A stretch of 64,000 bases of DNA, taken from assembly GCA_005406025.1 (NCBI GenBank), contig BGZK01000002.1, positions 1,426,001-1,490,000 of the forward strand. The letters run 5' to 3'. The first letter of the stretch is position 1; each line of letters begins with the position of its first letter. Source of the DNA: Eumeta japonica (taxonomy: Eukaryota > Arthropoda > Insecta > Lepidoptera > Psychidae). The notes beneath the pieces are model-generated. The model was given only the letters and a program-made list of their open reading frames with translations, was not told the DNA's origin and did no database searches. Shown here piece by piece: positions 47,700 through 60,400 of this stretch. The position numbers were made by a program, and so were the translations under genes.

Positions 47700-50120
47700 T
47701 TATAAAATATTAAATAGTTCACATCGCTTATCATCGAAAAAACTGACGTATCACGAAAAATTTGTAGATACCTAGTTTCGAAATTTTTTAAAAATAAGTG
47801 AATATAATGTTAGAGTTTAGACAGTTTTTTAGAGGTCGAGCGATGTGATGACAACAATTAAGAGGGTGATGCCTAGGTGTGTATGTGATGTACGAGTATG
47901 TGTAGTGTGTGACTTCTGGACTTGTGAAGTCTGGGGTTCACGGGCTCTTAGACTATCAATCATTAATCAATCGGTAGTCACTAATTAAAAATAATCTCAT
48001 TGGTAAGGTCCATATCCAACAATCAACACATATTTCGTACAGCAATAATCAAAAAAATAATAGATGGAAAACTGTTCAACGTTAGATTCATGAGTTATTA
48101 ATTTTTCCAAAGTACTCTATGTGTATATCTCCCCAATAAAATTCTCAGATCTACGAGTAAACAAATAAAAAACTGACATATTTATCTGTAATAAAATATG
48201 GCGTTTATACTTTTGACCGATTCCGGAATGAAAACACTCGAATATTAAATAATGGACAGTTGATATTGTTATACTAACGGAATCGGTGTTCTATTTCGTC
48301 TGTTATCATTATTTCGTATCTTTATTTCGTAAATGATTATACAACACTTCGCATATATCATCATATTTTGGGAATTCGTCACTCGTTCAAAAGGCTTTCT
48401 TTAAAAAGCATGAACAAGAAACTTGAGAATAACTTTTTCCAAATTAAATCATATGCAACTAAAATCATACACAAAATTATTTCAATTTGAAACAACCCAG
48501 TGAGAAATTGAGCCGGTGATGCCCACGGATATTTTTCTTTTAAAGAATCGAAGATTGTATAATATAGACCAGTTTACACAAAGTATTTAACGAACACATT
48601 TATAATTATCTATTGTGGCAAGATGTCAAACACAGAATAAGGTGAAAAAAAAGGGTGTTTCTTTTATAATTTAGCACATAGCCTGCCACCGCGACATAAC
48701 AAAAGCCAACCGCATGAACGTATGAATCGAATGTGAGATATTTCATCAAACATCCAAATGAATATTTTATATGATCCTAGAGATTTTCAGAATTGTTCCA
48801 AATAATTGCTCTGTTGTTTTAACATATTATTTAAAATAAACAAATAATTAAATATTCATTTTTTTTTTTTGTTTTGCTCCTTTTTTACTCATCTGACTAA
48901 TTAATAATTTTGTGCTAAGTAATTAATAATTTAGTCGACATCTAGAAATAATATGAAACAATAGTCCAGCAGTCTTCTGTTCTCAATCAATCCCATAGGC
49001 TTTTTTCATTACAATATTCAGACGTGGTATAATAAGCCCTTTCCACATAACTTTGATTTAACGAAGCGTTTAAATTCATAAAATGGCAAATTTGGAACTT
49101 TAGCTGGACCTTATTATAAAAGCGCACATATTGCCTCTTAAATTACTCAATAACTTCGCTTAGACGGTATTATATAGTGGCCTCACTCGAAGATTTTTTG
49201 ACCAGTGACCGTCGTGAAAAAAAAGATCTCCAGCACTAATCAGTGCTATTATTTTCATTAGAAACTAATTAAAAAACATTGAAATATAACTTGCCAAATG
49301 GTCTAGCTACAGTTAGCGAAATTTCAAATATTCAACGAAAACTTTTCGTGATACTCTCGTGATACCTTCAACTTCCTGTGATAGTGCTTTACCCAATGTG
49401 TATACAAGGTACAGTTATTAAAGATTTCGCTCTTAAAAATTTACAATTTTATATAGGTATACATTATCAATTTACATTATTTTTTAAGTAATAAATATAT
49501 TTATTTAAGATATAACATTTTGCTAAATTAAATTAACTTTAACTATTTCGCGTATATTTTTTTACGACGAATTTTATTATTCTAGTGACTTTTAAATATA
49601 GATTTGCCGAATTTATATTTTGTGGAGTGGTATCACTTAGTGGTGTCCTGATAACTATCGACGTCATTATCAATTAATCTAATAAATCTTATCTAAGCTT
49701 GATATACTTAGACAAAATTCAAACTGACAATCAATATCACCTAAGATCAGTGTTGTATAATATTATGTACTTTAATCATGTCATAATTTCAAATTATTAC
49801 ATTCACTCTTATTCATCACTCAACTCTTCTAAATAAAACCATAGATTACAAACATAAAAATAACGATTTACTGTTATATTGGCAACACAGATTGAACAAC
49901 GAATGAATGTTGAATTTCATTTTCAATCTAAGTTTTCAAATGTCAAAAACTATTTTTACAATTTGTATTTGTAATACCGATATATGAATACTTATCGCAA
50001 AACAAATGGAATAATTTAGATAACATATAGGAAGCTCATTTAGAGAGACAGTATCGCGTGTTCGCTAAACGGTATCCTTGACCCTCTACTTTATATCAAA
50101 CTTGACATAATTTTACTCGT
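47700..50120. other. AT-rich stretch upstream of NUDT19
   Basis: I see no coding frame, RNA or defined repeat in 2.4 kb of AT-rich DNA. The NUDT19 promoter must lie at its right end. No TATA box or initiator could be singled out with confidence. Confidence 0.4.
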
Positions 50121-50127
50121 ACACAAT

Positions 50128-50438
50128 ATGCAAAATATGAAACGGCATTGGCGCAACGCAGCTACGTTAATAGTATTGACTAAACAATTTCGCGGTGGCT
50201 TATCGCGACGTGACTCGAACACGAAAGATTTCGACATCTTGCTTCAAACACGAACGCCGAACGCGTCAACTTTCCCAAACAGTGTCGTGTTTCCAGGTGG
50301 CGTGACCGAAGCATTAGACGAGAGCGAGCATTGGCTGCGGCATTTACGCTCCTTCGGGTTCACCTCGGAGCACTTTCAATCGCTCCATTGCCCCCAGATC
50401 CCCGCTACTCCAATACTACAACCCGATCCAATAAGAAG
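50128..50438 (+). CDS. NUDT19: NUDT19 exon 1
   Basis: 311 nt encode residues 1-103 and two bases of Arg104. It contains the Nudix-fold start (AATLIVLTKQ) and the first half of the split Nudix box (VVFPGGVTEALDESEHW). The donor is AAG/GTATAA. The frame runs on to a stop at 50461 only because the intron is open for a few codons. Confidence 0.9.
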
Positions 50439-51338
50439 GTATAATGTTTATTTTGGCAAATAAGTACTCATAGGAAGTATAAATATCATTTTATGTATGT
50501 TTTTATTCTGTTTTGATATGTTTCAAAGTACACCGACAAAGTCTTGCAATATTATTTAACGTATGGTTATATTCAGGCATATCAGTTTGAGAATAACTGC
50601 AATAAGAGAAACATTTGAAGAACTTGGTATTCTCATTGGAAGTCGAACCCAATGTGCAGATAAAAAGGATAATTGGGGCGGCTTAATCTTAGATTTTGAT
50701 TCTAAAAGTTGGCAGCACAAGGTAATATTTTAAAGTTTTTTGGTGTCTTTGTTTCATTGATGTAGTACCTGTTTGCTGTGCAAAATTTTTAGCTGTTGTA
50801 TTTTATATAATATAAAGCCATACTTATTTCCCTTTTTTGTTGATATCAAAATTTTAGACATTCTTAAAATATGAAACTTTTTGCCTATAATAGTACATCT
50901 CGTATGTTACTGTTTATGATGAGATATGAAAATTATTATACCTAGACAATTTCTGTTGAAATCACAATTATTTCTTAGTCTATACAAAGTTTTTGTGACT
51001 AGTTTGTATAGACCAAAAGAATTAATACCTACTCTATTGAAACTATTATCTACACTGGTACCTAAAAAGGTTTCCTTTGATTGTCCAGGCCAATAAAAAA
51101 TATTAGTTAAGTGAGAGTCTATCTCATATGCAGTGAGTTTTGGGGCAAATATTTTTTGCACAACTTTTTTTGGTCTTTTACAATGAAACAATTCACAACT
51201 ATATATTATATATGTTATTTCTTATTTTTCAAAGTAAATGAAAAATGCATATATTATGAGTCCAAACAAGAACCAAGATACCAAGAAAGATTGCATGATG
51301 ATTAAGTATAGATATAGAGCTATCTATAAAAATTTAAT

Positions 51339-51419
<81 letters not shown>

Positions 51420-54400
51420 AATAAGGGAACATATTTTCAAAAACTTTGACAAAATAGTAATGATGTTATAGAAAGGCAAAATTTTGCCTTTCTATAACAT
51501 CATTACTCCATCTGTGTGAGTGTTCTATATCACTCCATCTGTGTGAGTGTCATTAGTGACACACAGATGGAGTCAAAAAAGTTGAAGTAGAACCCTCCCT
51601 GCTGACCCCATACAAGTTCAAGTTTGTTAATGATCATTGCCATCATCAAGCTAATAACGTCTGGAGGCCCAATGGCTTTACATACTCTCCATGACATAAA
51701 GGAAGTTATTTAATTTGACTTAAGTTGAAAACCCATTGGTCACTTTGTGTATTGTCAGCATTTGAACTTTCTAATATGATGGCAATAATGTGCCTAATAA
51801 GCCACCACATCTCAACAGAATAATTGAAATTTTTCAATAAAAAAAGAATTATGAAAAAAACATGGCAATTTAGAAATCTGGTCTCTACTATCACTCTAAG
51901 TAAATGGCATAAATTTATATCTGTATTTATGAAAATATTGCAGATTAAGGCACATCCAAGACGATAAATCTATGCTAATCGATTGTAAAATAAACAATTT
52001 TATTTTGATATTAAACAAGGCTCATAAAATTCAATAATTTATATATAGTAATTTATTTTTAAAAGTGCCGACAGGGAGCATATAAGGAACAAAAATATAT
52101 ATGTTCATGGACACTTATGTATATCCCTTAGCCGACATAATCATTTTAAACCACATTGATGGTATCTAGGGTCCAAATGGACCCCAAAGGAAGAAAATGC
52201 AAATAAATAATGTTTTATATATATGAACATAAAAGGTTTTATGGTTTTAACAATACACTTTTCCGAATATAGAAATAATCTTTCATTGACTATACTCTAA
52301 ATCATACAATATAAATCACTTATTTCTATATAGCTGCTTTAAATTTAAAGTAACTTTTTTCAGTCTATATTTAAGACATCTAAAATAATATGAAAATATG
52401 CCAAAAAACATTATATCTGAGATTTGGTAAACATTACAGACTGCTGAATGACTTACAAATATATTTGTTACATTTTATACATTTTAGAGGTTGTTTTTGA
52501 TCCTTTTTTCGACCACATAAATAGCATCGTCCTCTTTTGCAGCTAGATGTACCAGGGTTAGCTACATTTGGATTTTCACTTAGTAGTGGATCTTTTGTAG
52601 GTATTTCTGTACTTTTCATATTCCCTTAAAAGATTTTTTTTTTAATTAACAGAGTGTAGAATATTCCTTCTGCCTTCCTCCAACATCGATGCTACCAATT
52701 CCAAGCCGATTTTCTTGATGTATTGACTTTGTTTCATACATTTTCCTTAATTAAAAGTTTTCTACAAAACAAAACTATTAGCTGTGGAAACATTCATGAT
52801 GGCAGAAAATATAACGAATGGCCATTATTGTGTTCTTCTCGAAACAGAATAATTGATACATTTTTGATCTGAAAAGTCTACGCCTCCTTCAGTGGCATTA
52901 TAAATCTGAATGGTTTTCAGCTTTCCACTTTCCTGGTCAATAGATTTATCATGATGCGTGGATGATATGACTACACTTTGATTTATATTTAGTACATATA
53001 AAATCAATGTTTCATCATTCGTGAATCCAAAAAGAGTGGAGCGTACAGTAAGCGATTTATGTAGTAGAAACTCCAGTGGAATTTCACTCTTATTTTTCCA
53101 TATCGTTCCCACATAAGTCAATCCTTTTTGTTTTAAATTGTCAACCAATTCTATTGAAGAAAACCAATTATCTCAAATAATATTTCTGGTCGTATTGAAC
53201 ACAATACAATTTGCATTGGAACAAGGAGGTCATTTCTACCTCTGGGCTCAAATTTATCACAATAGATAAATGCATTGTAGAGATAACGTTTTTTGAATCA
53301 CAGAGACACAATCTTGATTCCATATTTTGCAAACTTGGACTTCATATACACTCTAAATAAACATTTGCCTCTAAATGGACAAAGTATCTCGTCAACCATT
53401 AGGTATTCAGAGCAAGTCTGATTTCTGACAATTTTTGATAAACATGTTGACCACTTCATAAATCATAGCAGTTCTGACAATTATTTTTCTTTCATCTCTT
53501 GTATCAATTTCATCAAATTGTTTCAGTGACATTGTGACCCTAAAAACATTTCTTCCTGTACTCTGTTGCCCACAAACTTTCAACATTTTCATGCCCCGAT
53601 TTGAAAACTCCAACTAATAACAATAACTCTAAAAAGGCCTTCATTTCTAATAATTCGACATAGTTGGTATGTGCTTTTTCACTGTTGTATTTTTCAGAAA
53701 ATTCTGTTATTTTTTTATTAGTATGTTAGCAAATAATATCAATTATTTCATTTGTCATCAATGACTTCCACGAATGAAGTGGTGACATGTTTATTCTATC
53801 ATGTGCTTCTCCAATCAATCCAGGTAGAATAATATGATGTTGTATGCATGAACTGCTAAGGAGTATTTTCGACCATTTGAATCTCTACCTCTAAAAAACT
53901 CTGAATTTTCAATGTTCTTTTCCACTTCAACACTTAAAATATAGAGAATGAACTTTTGCAGATATCTGCGGAAATGAATATTTGCAGAAAGATGCAAGAT
54001 AGATTCCATTCCGCATAAATAAAAACATATGAGCAAAAGTTCATTCTCTATATTTTAAGATCAACCCTTTGCTTGATACCGCTAATGTGAATCTCGAAGG
54101 GCACTCACATATTTAAATAAGTATATAATACAAAAAAGGAACTACGTAACGGTATTCACTGTCTTCATCCACATCAAACTAAACTCCAATAACTATTAGA
54201 GGAGTGATTTTACAAAAAAAAAACATAAGAGACCTTTTATTAAAAGCGTTCAATTTTCTTCAAAAATATGTATCTCTCATCCCGATATGTTGATTAAAAA
54301 ATGAGCTATAAAATTCTAAATTAAAAAAAATTCTATGTTATTTAAATGTAAAATAGAAATTCACAATGAGCGATCTTTCAATATTAATATTAAGAGCTCC

Positions 54401-57400
54401 CGTTTTCACAGGCTTCTTTTTTCATGACTGGGAAGGTATTTCACTGAGGGTTTTGAAAAAAATAGTAATTTTTTTTAAACCACTCTAATCTTGATACAGG
54501 TCAAAATAGAAAATAAAAGTTTTTTTAGAGTCTTCTCATAATGACAATATTCTAATTACATCATGTGTTATCATGTGTCACTTCAACTGAACACTGCAAG
54601 TTATTTATCCATATTTTCCTGTAATTGGCTCTCAAATTAGTGCAGGCCACTGTTCTTCATGCGTTTCTATGATTCATTTTTAAGATAAGACTGTGTGCTT
54701 ATTCCAAATTGTTGTTAAGAAAACTAAAGCTGTTTTAGTCAATTTTATTTCTATGGTTAATGTTTACCTAAAAGTATTTGATGAGAATATTGCAAATTTT
54801 TAGCTTTCATTTATTATAATAAAAACCTCAGTACATAATTAAGCACCATCTTTCATATTAATAAAAAACCTTTTTTTTTAACTATTATTTATGTAAGTGT
54901 TCAAGAATTGAAAGTTTGTTTTCTGAAAAATATCTTTATTAACATTTTTACATATTAATAAATCCTATTAATTCTATTTTCAAAGAAACTCTGATTTTAC
55001 GAGCAAACAGTAGCAATGAGACATTAATTGTTTATTAGACAATGTTCATAGAATTCTATTGGAACTCATTAAAGCATGTTAGAGCAACAAACACTCAATT
55101 TTGCAATTATTAACTTGCTTGTAAACTAATGTTTCTCGAAACTTGTGAGTTTATGATATGAAATACACATTTGATATTATAAAAATATTTTCTTGTAAAA
55201 TATAATTACAATTTGAGACGTTCATCACTTGTATACACATAAATTATGTAAACTTAATTTACTGATTATAATTCTCTTATAACTATAAATGTATTATTTT
55301 TACCCATTTATGGAGTTAACTCTTGCAAACAGAGAGAGATAGTGTTCATTGTGAACCAGTTGCCTACAAGTCGTTTTATTAATGTATAGACTAGCTAATT
55401 AGTTTCTGTGTTCAATTTCAGGTAAGTGAAGATCCAAGACAATTCTTAACTCTGTGTGAAGAGCTAAACTGTTACCCTGACATATGGGCCCTTTACTACT
55501 GGAGCAATTGGTTGACTCCTACCACGTACCAAAAAAGATTTGACAGTTCATTTTTTGTAACAGCCCTGAAAGAAAAACCACAATTGATTTCCAACAGTGA
55601 AGTAGCCGAAGTTAAGGTAACTGACTGCTTATTCAAATTATGAGTACATTTAATACTAATAAAAAACCTATAATGAAGTATTACAGGTAAGAAAGAAAAG
55701 ATACTTTTTTAACTCAAAGTTAACTCCAAATAATATTGATTCATTCTTTACATTTGCTTATCACTGCTTGTATGGAACGTGCCCTCATAATCTTTTTAAA
55801 AAATTAAAGCACTAATCTCTGTCATGAATGTTTTTGCATTTTAAAATCAATAAAAATTTTTATGTTTTTTTTTAAAATGATATTCAAACCTTCCATTTTA
55901 TTAGTGTGTGTTTTATTTTATGGCATTTATCTCAGATTAACCCTAGACGCCTAACCTTCCCAGATACCCCTTTGAACCTAACCATTCGTCAATTCGACGA
56001 CTAATTTTTGGAGACGTATTATTTTATGTATCTAATCGTGTTTTTGGTTGTTTTTACACTTTGCAAATTAGGTTAAGTAATATTCTATTAAAAAAATAGG
56101 TTTATTAAAAATAAATATTTATTTATAAATACTTTTGTTACTTAGGAACTATTTTTATTGAGATCTTTTAGTTCACTTAACCTACAATGTTTAAAATTAA
56201 AAAAATTAACAAAAATGGCCTTTTCTTCTTTGGCAAACTTAAATAATAACAGTCATATAATTCCAGAAAACATAAAAAAATTGAGCACATCTAAGACAGA
56301 AATCAACTTTATGTTCACCACAAATTGCAGTGTTACATTTTGAGCACAAAGATTTTGTCATGTGCCTTTTCTTGTAGGAGCAAAGTCCACATATCTTTCT
56401 TTTTTTGTTAGGGACCTCTAGGGGTTGAGGTCCCTAACAAGATTATTTGTAGATGATGGTTGACCTTCATTTTGACCTTCATCAGTCGACATCCCTAAGG
56501 ATTTTTTTATCTTCAACTTCACATGTGTTGGCATACTACGAACTTCGAGCCGGATTTTCAGCCAGGGTTCTGCCAGCTGCATATGCGGCTTCTTCATAAA
56601 ATCACGTCGAGACATCACTTTCTGCCCCAGAACAGAAGTATTATGGCAGTAAATTATGTAGCTGTTAATACATGATATATTTATCATAGCGTAAAAAACA
56701 CACAATGGCCAGCGGTTAGTTTTTCTACTGCAACACATTACTGAGCACATTTGGTCAAATGTGTCCACGCCGCCTTTCGTGCTGTTGCAAAATTCAATCA
56801 TATGCGGCTTCTTTGTTTCGTGGTTGATAGAACCGTTCTCATCACAAGAAGACAGTAAGTATACCATTTTTGAAGGTTTCGGCTTATATAAAAGAAGCGT
56901 AATGGGGCCATCGTAACAGAACATTGATGTATTGATGGCTTGGGATCAACTGTTCTTCATTTCTTCTGGGATTTCCTTTTCATTAGCTCGCAAAGTTCCA
57001 ACAAACGTCAATTTATAAGGTTGCTTGAGTAGCTGCTTCGCTAAGGGTACTGAAGTCAACCAGTTATCCATGGTTACATTCCGGTTCGTACCATGAATAC
57101 TGCGTGTAAGTTCCTTCACAAAATACTCCCCTAAAGGCAAACCTCCAGTATTGGTCCCTTTTCCAAGGTATGGGGTACTATCGATCATGTATTTTGTACG
57201 CTATCACATATCATTTCTAACTTGACCCCATACTTGGCGGGTTTGTTTGGAATATACATTCGGAACTTACATCTCCCATGAAACGCCAGTAGCTGCTCAT
57301 CAATGGTTACATTTGTCCCAGACACATAGTTTTGGCGGCACTGAACCATAAGCAATTCCCATATATCTCTGATAGGTGTAAAGGGATCATTTTTTTCGTT

Positions 57401-60400
57401 GTGCGAAGTGTTTTGTCATCAAAACGGAGGCATCGTAGAAGAAAATCGCATCTTTCTTTGCTCATGCATGACACATATCTTGTAGCAGAATATTCTGTGT
57501 TGAACAGTTCATCCAAGCTCAAGTGGTTATCTTTAAGAGCTGCTGCTAATACCAAAACACCAATGAGCGCTCTAATCGCCTCTTTGGTCGTGTCATTTTG
57601 CGTTGATGTGATTTGGTTATATGTTTGCCTCTTAATCGCAATTTCTGCGTTCGTCCACTTTACAATCTGTTTTTGTATTTCATCAGTCAGAAAATTATCA
57701 AATAAGATCAGGGGTTCCACCATATTCTTTACAGCACGAGCTGGTCCTCTGGCAATGTGTACAATATTTATAATACCCGTTCTACTTGAAGTCTGGCCCT
57801 TGCTCGTAGTCCAGACATGACGACTTCGACTTCGAATAGTATTTTGGGAAAAAGACAAGATATGCGAAGTACGTGAGCGCTCCGAACTCTCCTCCAACGG
57901 TACAGAAAGTGACTGTGATCCCGAGGCCTCATCTAGCAAAATAACTGAAGATCTACCTTCGTGATCGGATGCCTCCTCTTGATTATCATTCTCTGCATCA
58001 ACCACCTCCAAACCATCTTCTGACTCGCTATTTGATAGCTCTTCTTGGGTACTATCGTCTTCCTCACCTTTTAAGAGCCGCGATATATCTCTATCATTCA
58101 GTGGTCGTTTGGATGACATCGTAAAAGCTGCAAAAATAAGAAATCACTTTAACTTTAACGCTATAAAAAAAATCTCACAAACCCTGACCATTCGTCGGAG
58201 CGACGACTACTTTCGCAATATCTGGAAAAGTAAAGTACTTACCCGCCGGATGCGTGCCCCTCCCAAAAGGCACTGAGTTGGCAAGCGAGAACGCGAGAAT
58301 CGGCACGCGCGCAGAAAAGAGATAGCGATATTTCTGTGGCGCACTCATCGATACGACGAAGGTTAGATGTCTAGGGTTAAAATCCCTGCTACTATCCAAC
58401 AGCCTCGTGTTTGCTATTGAACATGATGCTATTGCGGTACTATTAGAGTTACAATGTTTAACAATGTCTGTTTGAATAATAGAACCAAGTGTGCCATTGA
58501 AAGATACAACAAGGTATAAAAAATTAATTTAAATTCACATCTGTCTTGTTCCTAATTTACAATATTATAAGAAAAGTACATAAGTTTAAGCGAAACAATG
58601 ATACGGGCTATGTGATGATTTATTAATGTTACCAATTTTAAACCAGAATTAATGGATATGTAAGAAATTACTGAATATATTATTCTTACATTGTTGTGTG
58701 TAAAATTTGTTGTAATAGTTAAGAATAATTTTGGTACTTTAAAACTAGCTCATTTAAAACAAATTAAATTTGATAAATAAATGAAGTAAATTTGATTGTA
58801 ACTTCAAAATTCTTACAATGAACATTATATCCAATTTTTAGATAATCTATAGTAACGTTTATGGCGAGACTTATAATAATTGAGAAATAATCCAATTTAG
58901 TTATATATTCATATAAATTATAAAGATTCTTCAACTTTAACCTAATACTTTATAAAAAGTAATAGGTTTAAGTTGAAGTAAAAGTAAAAATTTAATATCT
59001 TTTTCTCTTTGATTTGTAGGATTTTACAACACAATTTACCATTCTTGTACTTTCATATGTACATGAGTCGGAACAAAAAAATAACATCTTAGAATGTCAT
59101 TAAATTAACAGGTATGAGGTTCTAGCTGTGACTTTGTAGTACATACTACCTCAGTGTATGATGCTTAGAGCATATGTAAATGAAGGACAAAGTAATATGT
59201 GGTACTTAAATTTTGTTATTATTATATAATGCTTAGTAATAGAATTTGACTTATTAATTAGAGCTATAGACAAACATGTTAATTGGTATTTACACACTTA
59301 TTTCCATTTTTTTATGCATAATGTAGAAATTTGAATTTCCAGTTGTTTTTCTATACTCCTTCCATCAAGGATTTAGAACTCTATTCAATTTTGAATTCAT
59401 TAGAGCTATCTGTCTACAAAGAGATGCTAATACAAAATAGCAAATAATACAAATAATAAAGGAAATGATCACACAAACACTAAAATTGTTGATTAAAATG
59501 AATAAGCGAAGTACGAAATTAACGGACCGACATGGCGACAGGGGGCAGAGGGGAACCGCATTCTGAGCTGTGGTAAATATGGAGCGGTCAAGCAGTACGA
59601 CCATTCCATCCCATAATTTTTTATTATAATAATCTCTCTCTCTTTTGACCCGATCCCTTATTCTTTTAGAATTTCTTTCATATCTTCTATCTATTTATTA
59701 GAACCTGAATTTTTGTGTATAAATAGATTCAAAAATATTACATACTATCTGTATAATTGACAGCATTAAAACTTAGATCATTCTATACATACAATCCGAC
59801 AAACATATTTTGTTTGTCAGATTGTATGTATAGAATGTTATATAGATTGTATGTATAGTATGTTAACTTTCACATGAAGCCAATGCTGCAAAAATATGTA
59901 TTATGTTGTATCAGCTGTGTACTCTACTATATATTCCACTACTAGCCGCTATACAAGCAGAGACACGACAAAGTGATTTTGCTACATGACAACACTCAGC
60001 CTCATGTTGCAAAATCAGTAAAAACCTACCTGGAAACGCTTCAATGGGAAGTTCTACCCCACCCCGCCGTATTCATCTGACATAGCCCCTTCTAATTTTC
60101 ACCTATTCCGTTCGATTCCTATGGCGTAGCTAACCCGCGCTTTTATTCTTATGAAGAAGATAAAATATGGATCGATTCTTGGATAGTCTCAAAAGACATG
60201 TCGTTTTTCCGACGCGGAATTCATACATTGGCAGAAAGATGGGACAAAGTGGTCGCTAGTGATGGGCAATACTTTGAATGAAATGTTTTTGTTCCTTATA
60301 ATTTAAATAAAGCTTTTATTTTGTAAAAGAAACAGCGAGAACTTATTCAAGGTCCCGATAGTTTCTTATTATTAAAAATTTATAATTTTTGTTCAAAATC

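Larger units (their letters stand above)
55941..58376 (-). mobile_element. piggyBac transposon with intact ends, 2436 bp
   Basis: The left end is CCCTAGACGCCTAACCTTC (55941-55959). The right end, read as its reverse complement, is CCCTAGACATCTAACCTTC (58358-58376). That is 17 of 19 matching bases. TTAA flanks both sides (55937-55940 and 58377-58380), the exact target duplication of piggyBac. Inside each end is a palindromic sub-repeat with CCATTCGTC and CGACGACTA (near 55984 and 58184). The transposase is on the minus strand with a 115-nt 5' UTR intron (58128-58242; GTAAGT to TTGCAG). The element lies in NUDT19 intron 3. Confidence 0.9.

Noticed and set aside
57332..57820. 162-codon plus-strand frame
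   Set aside because: Antisense of the piggyBac transposase.
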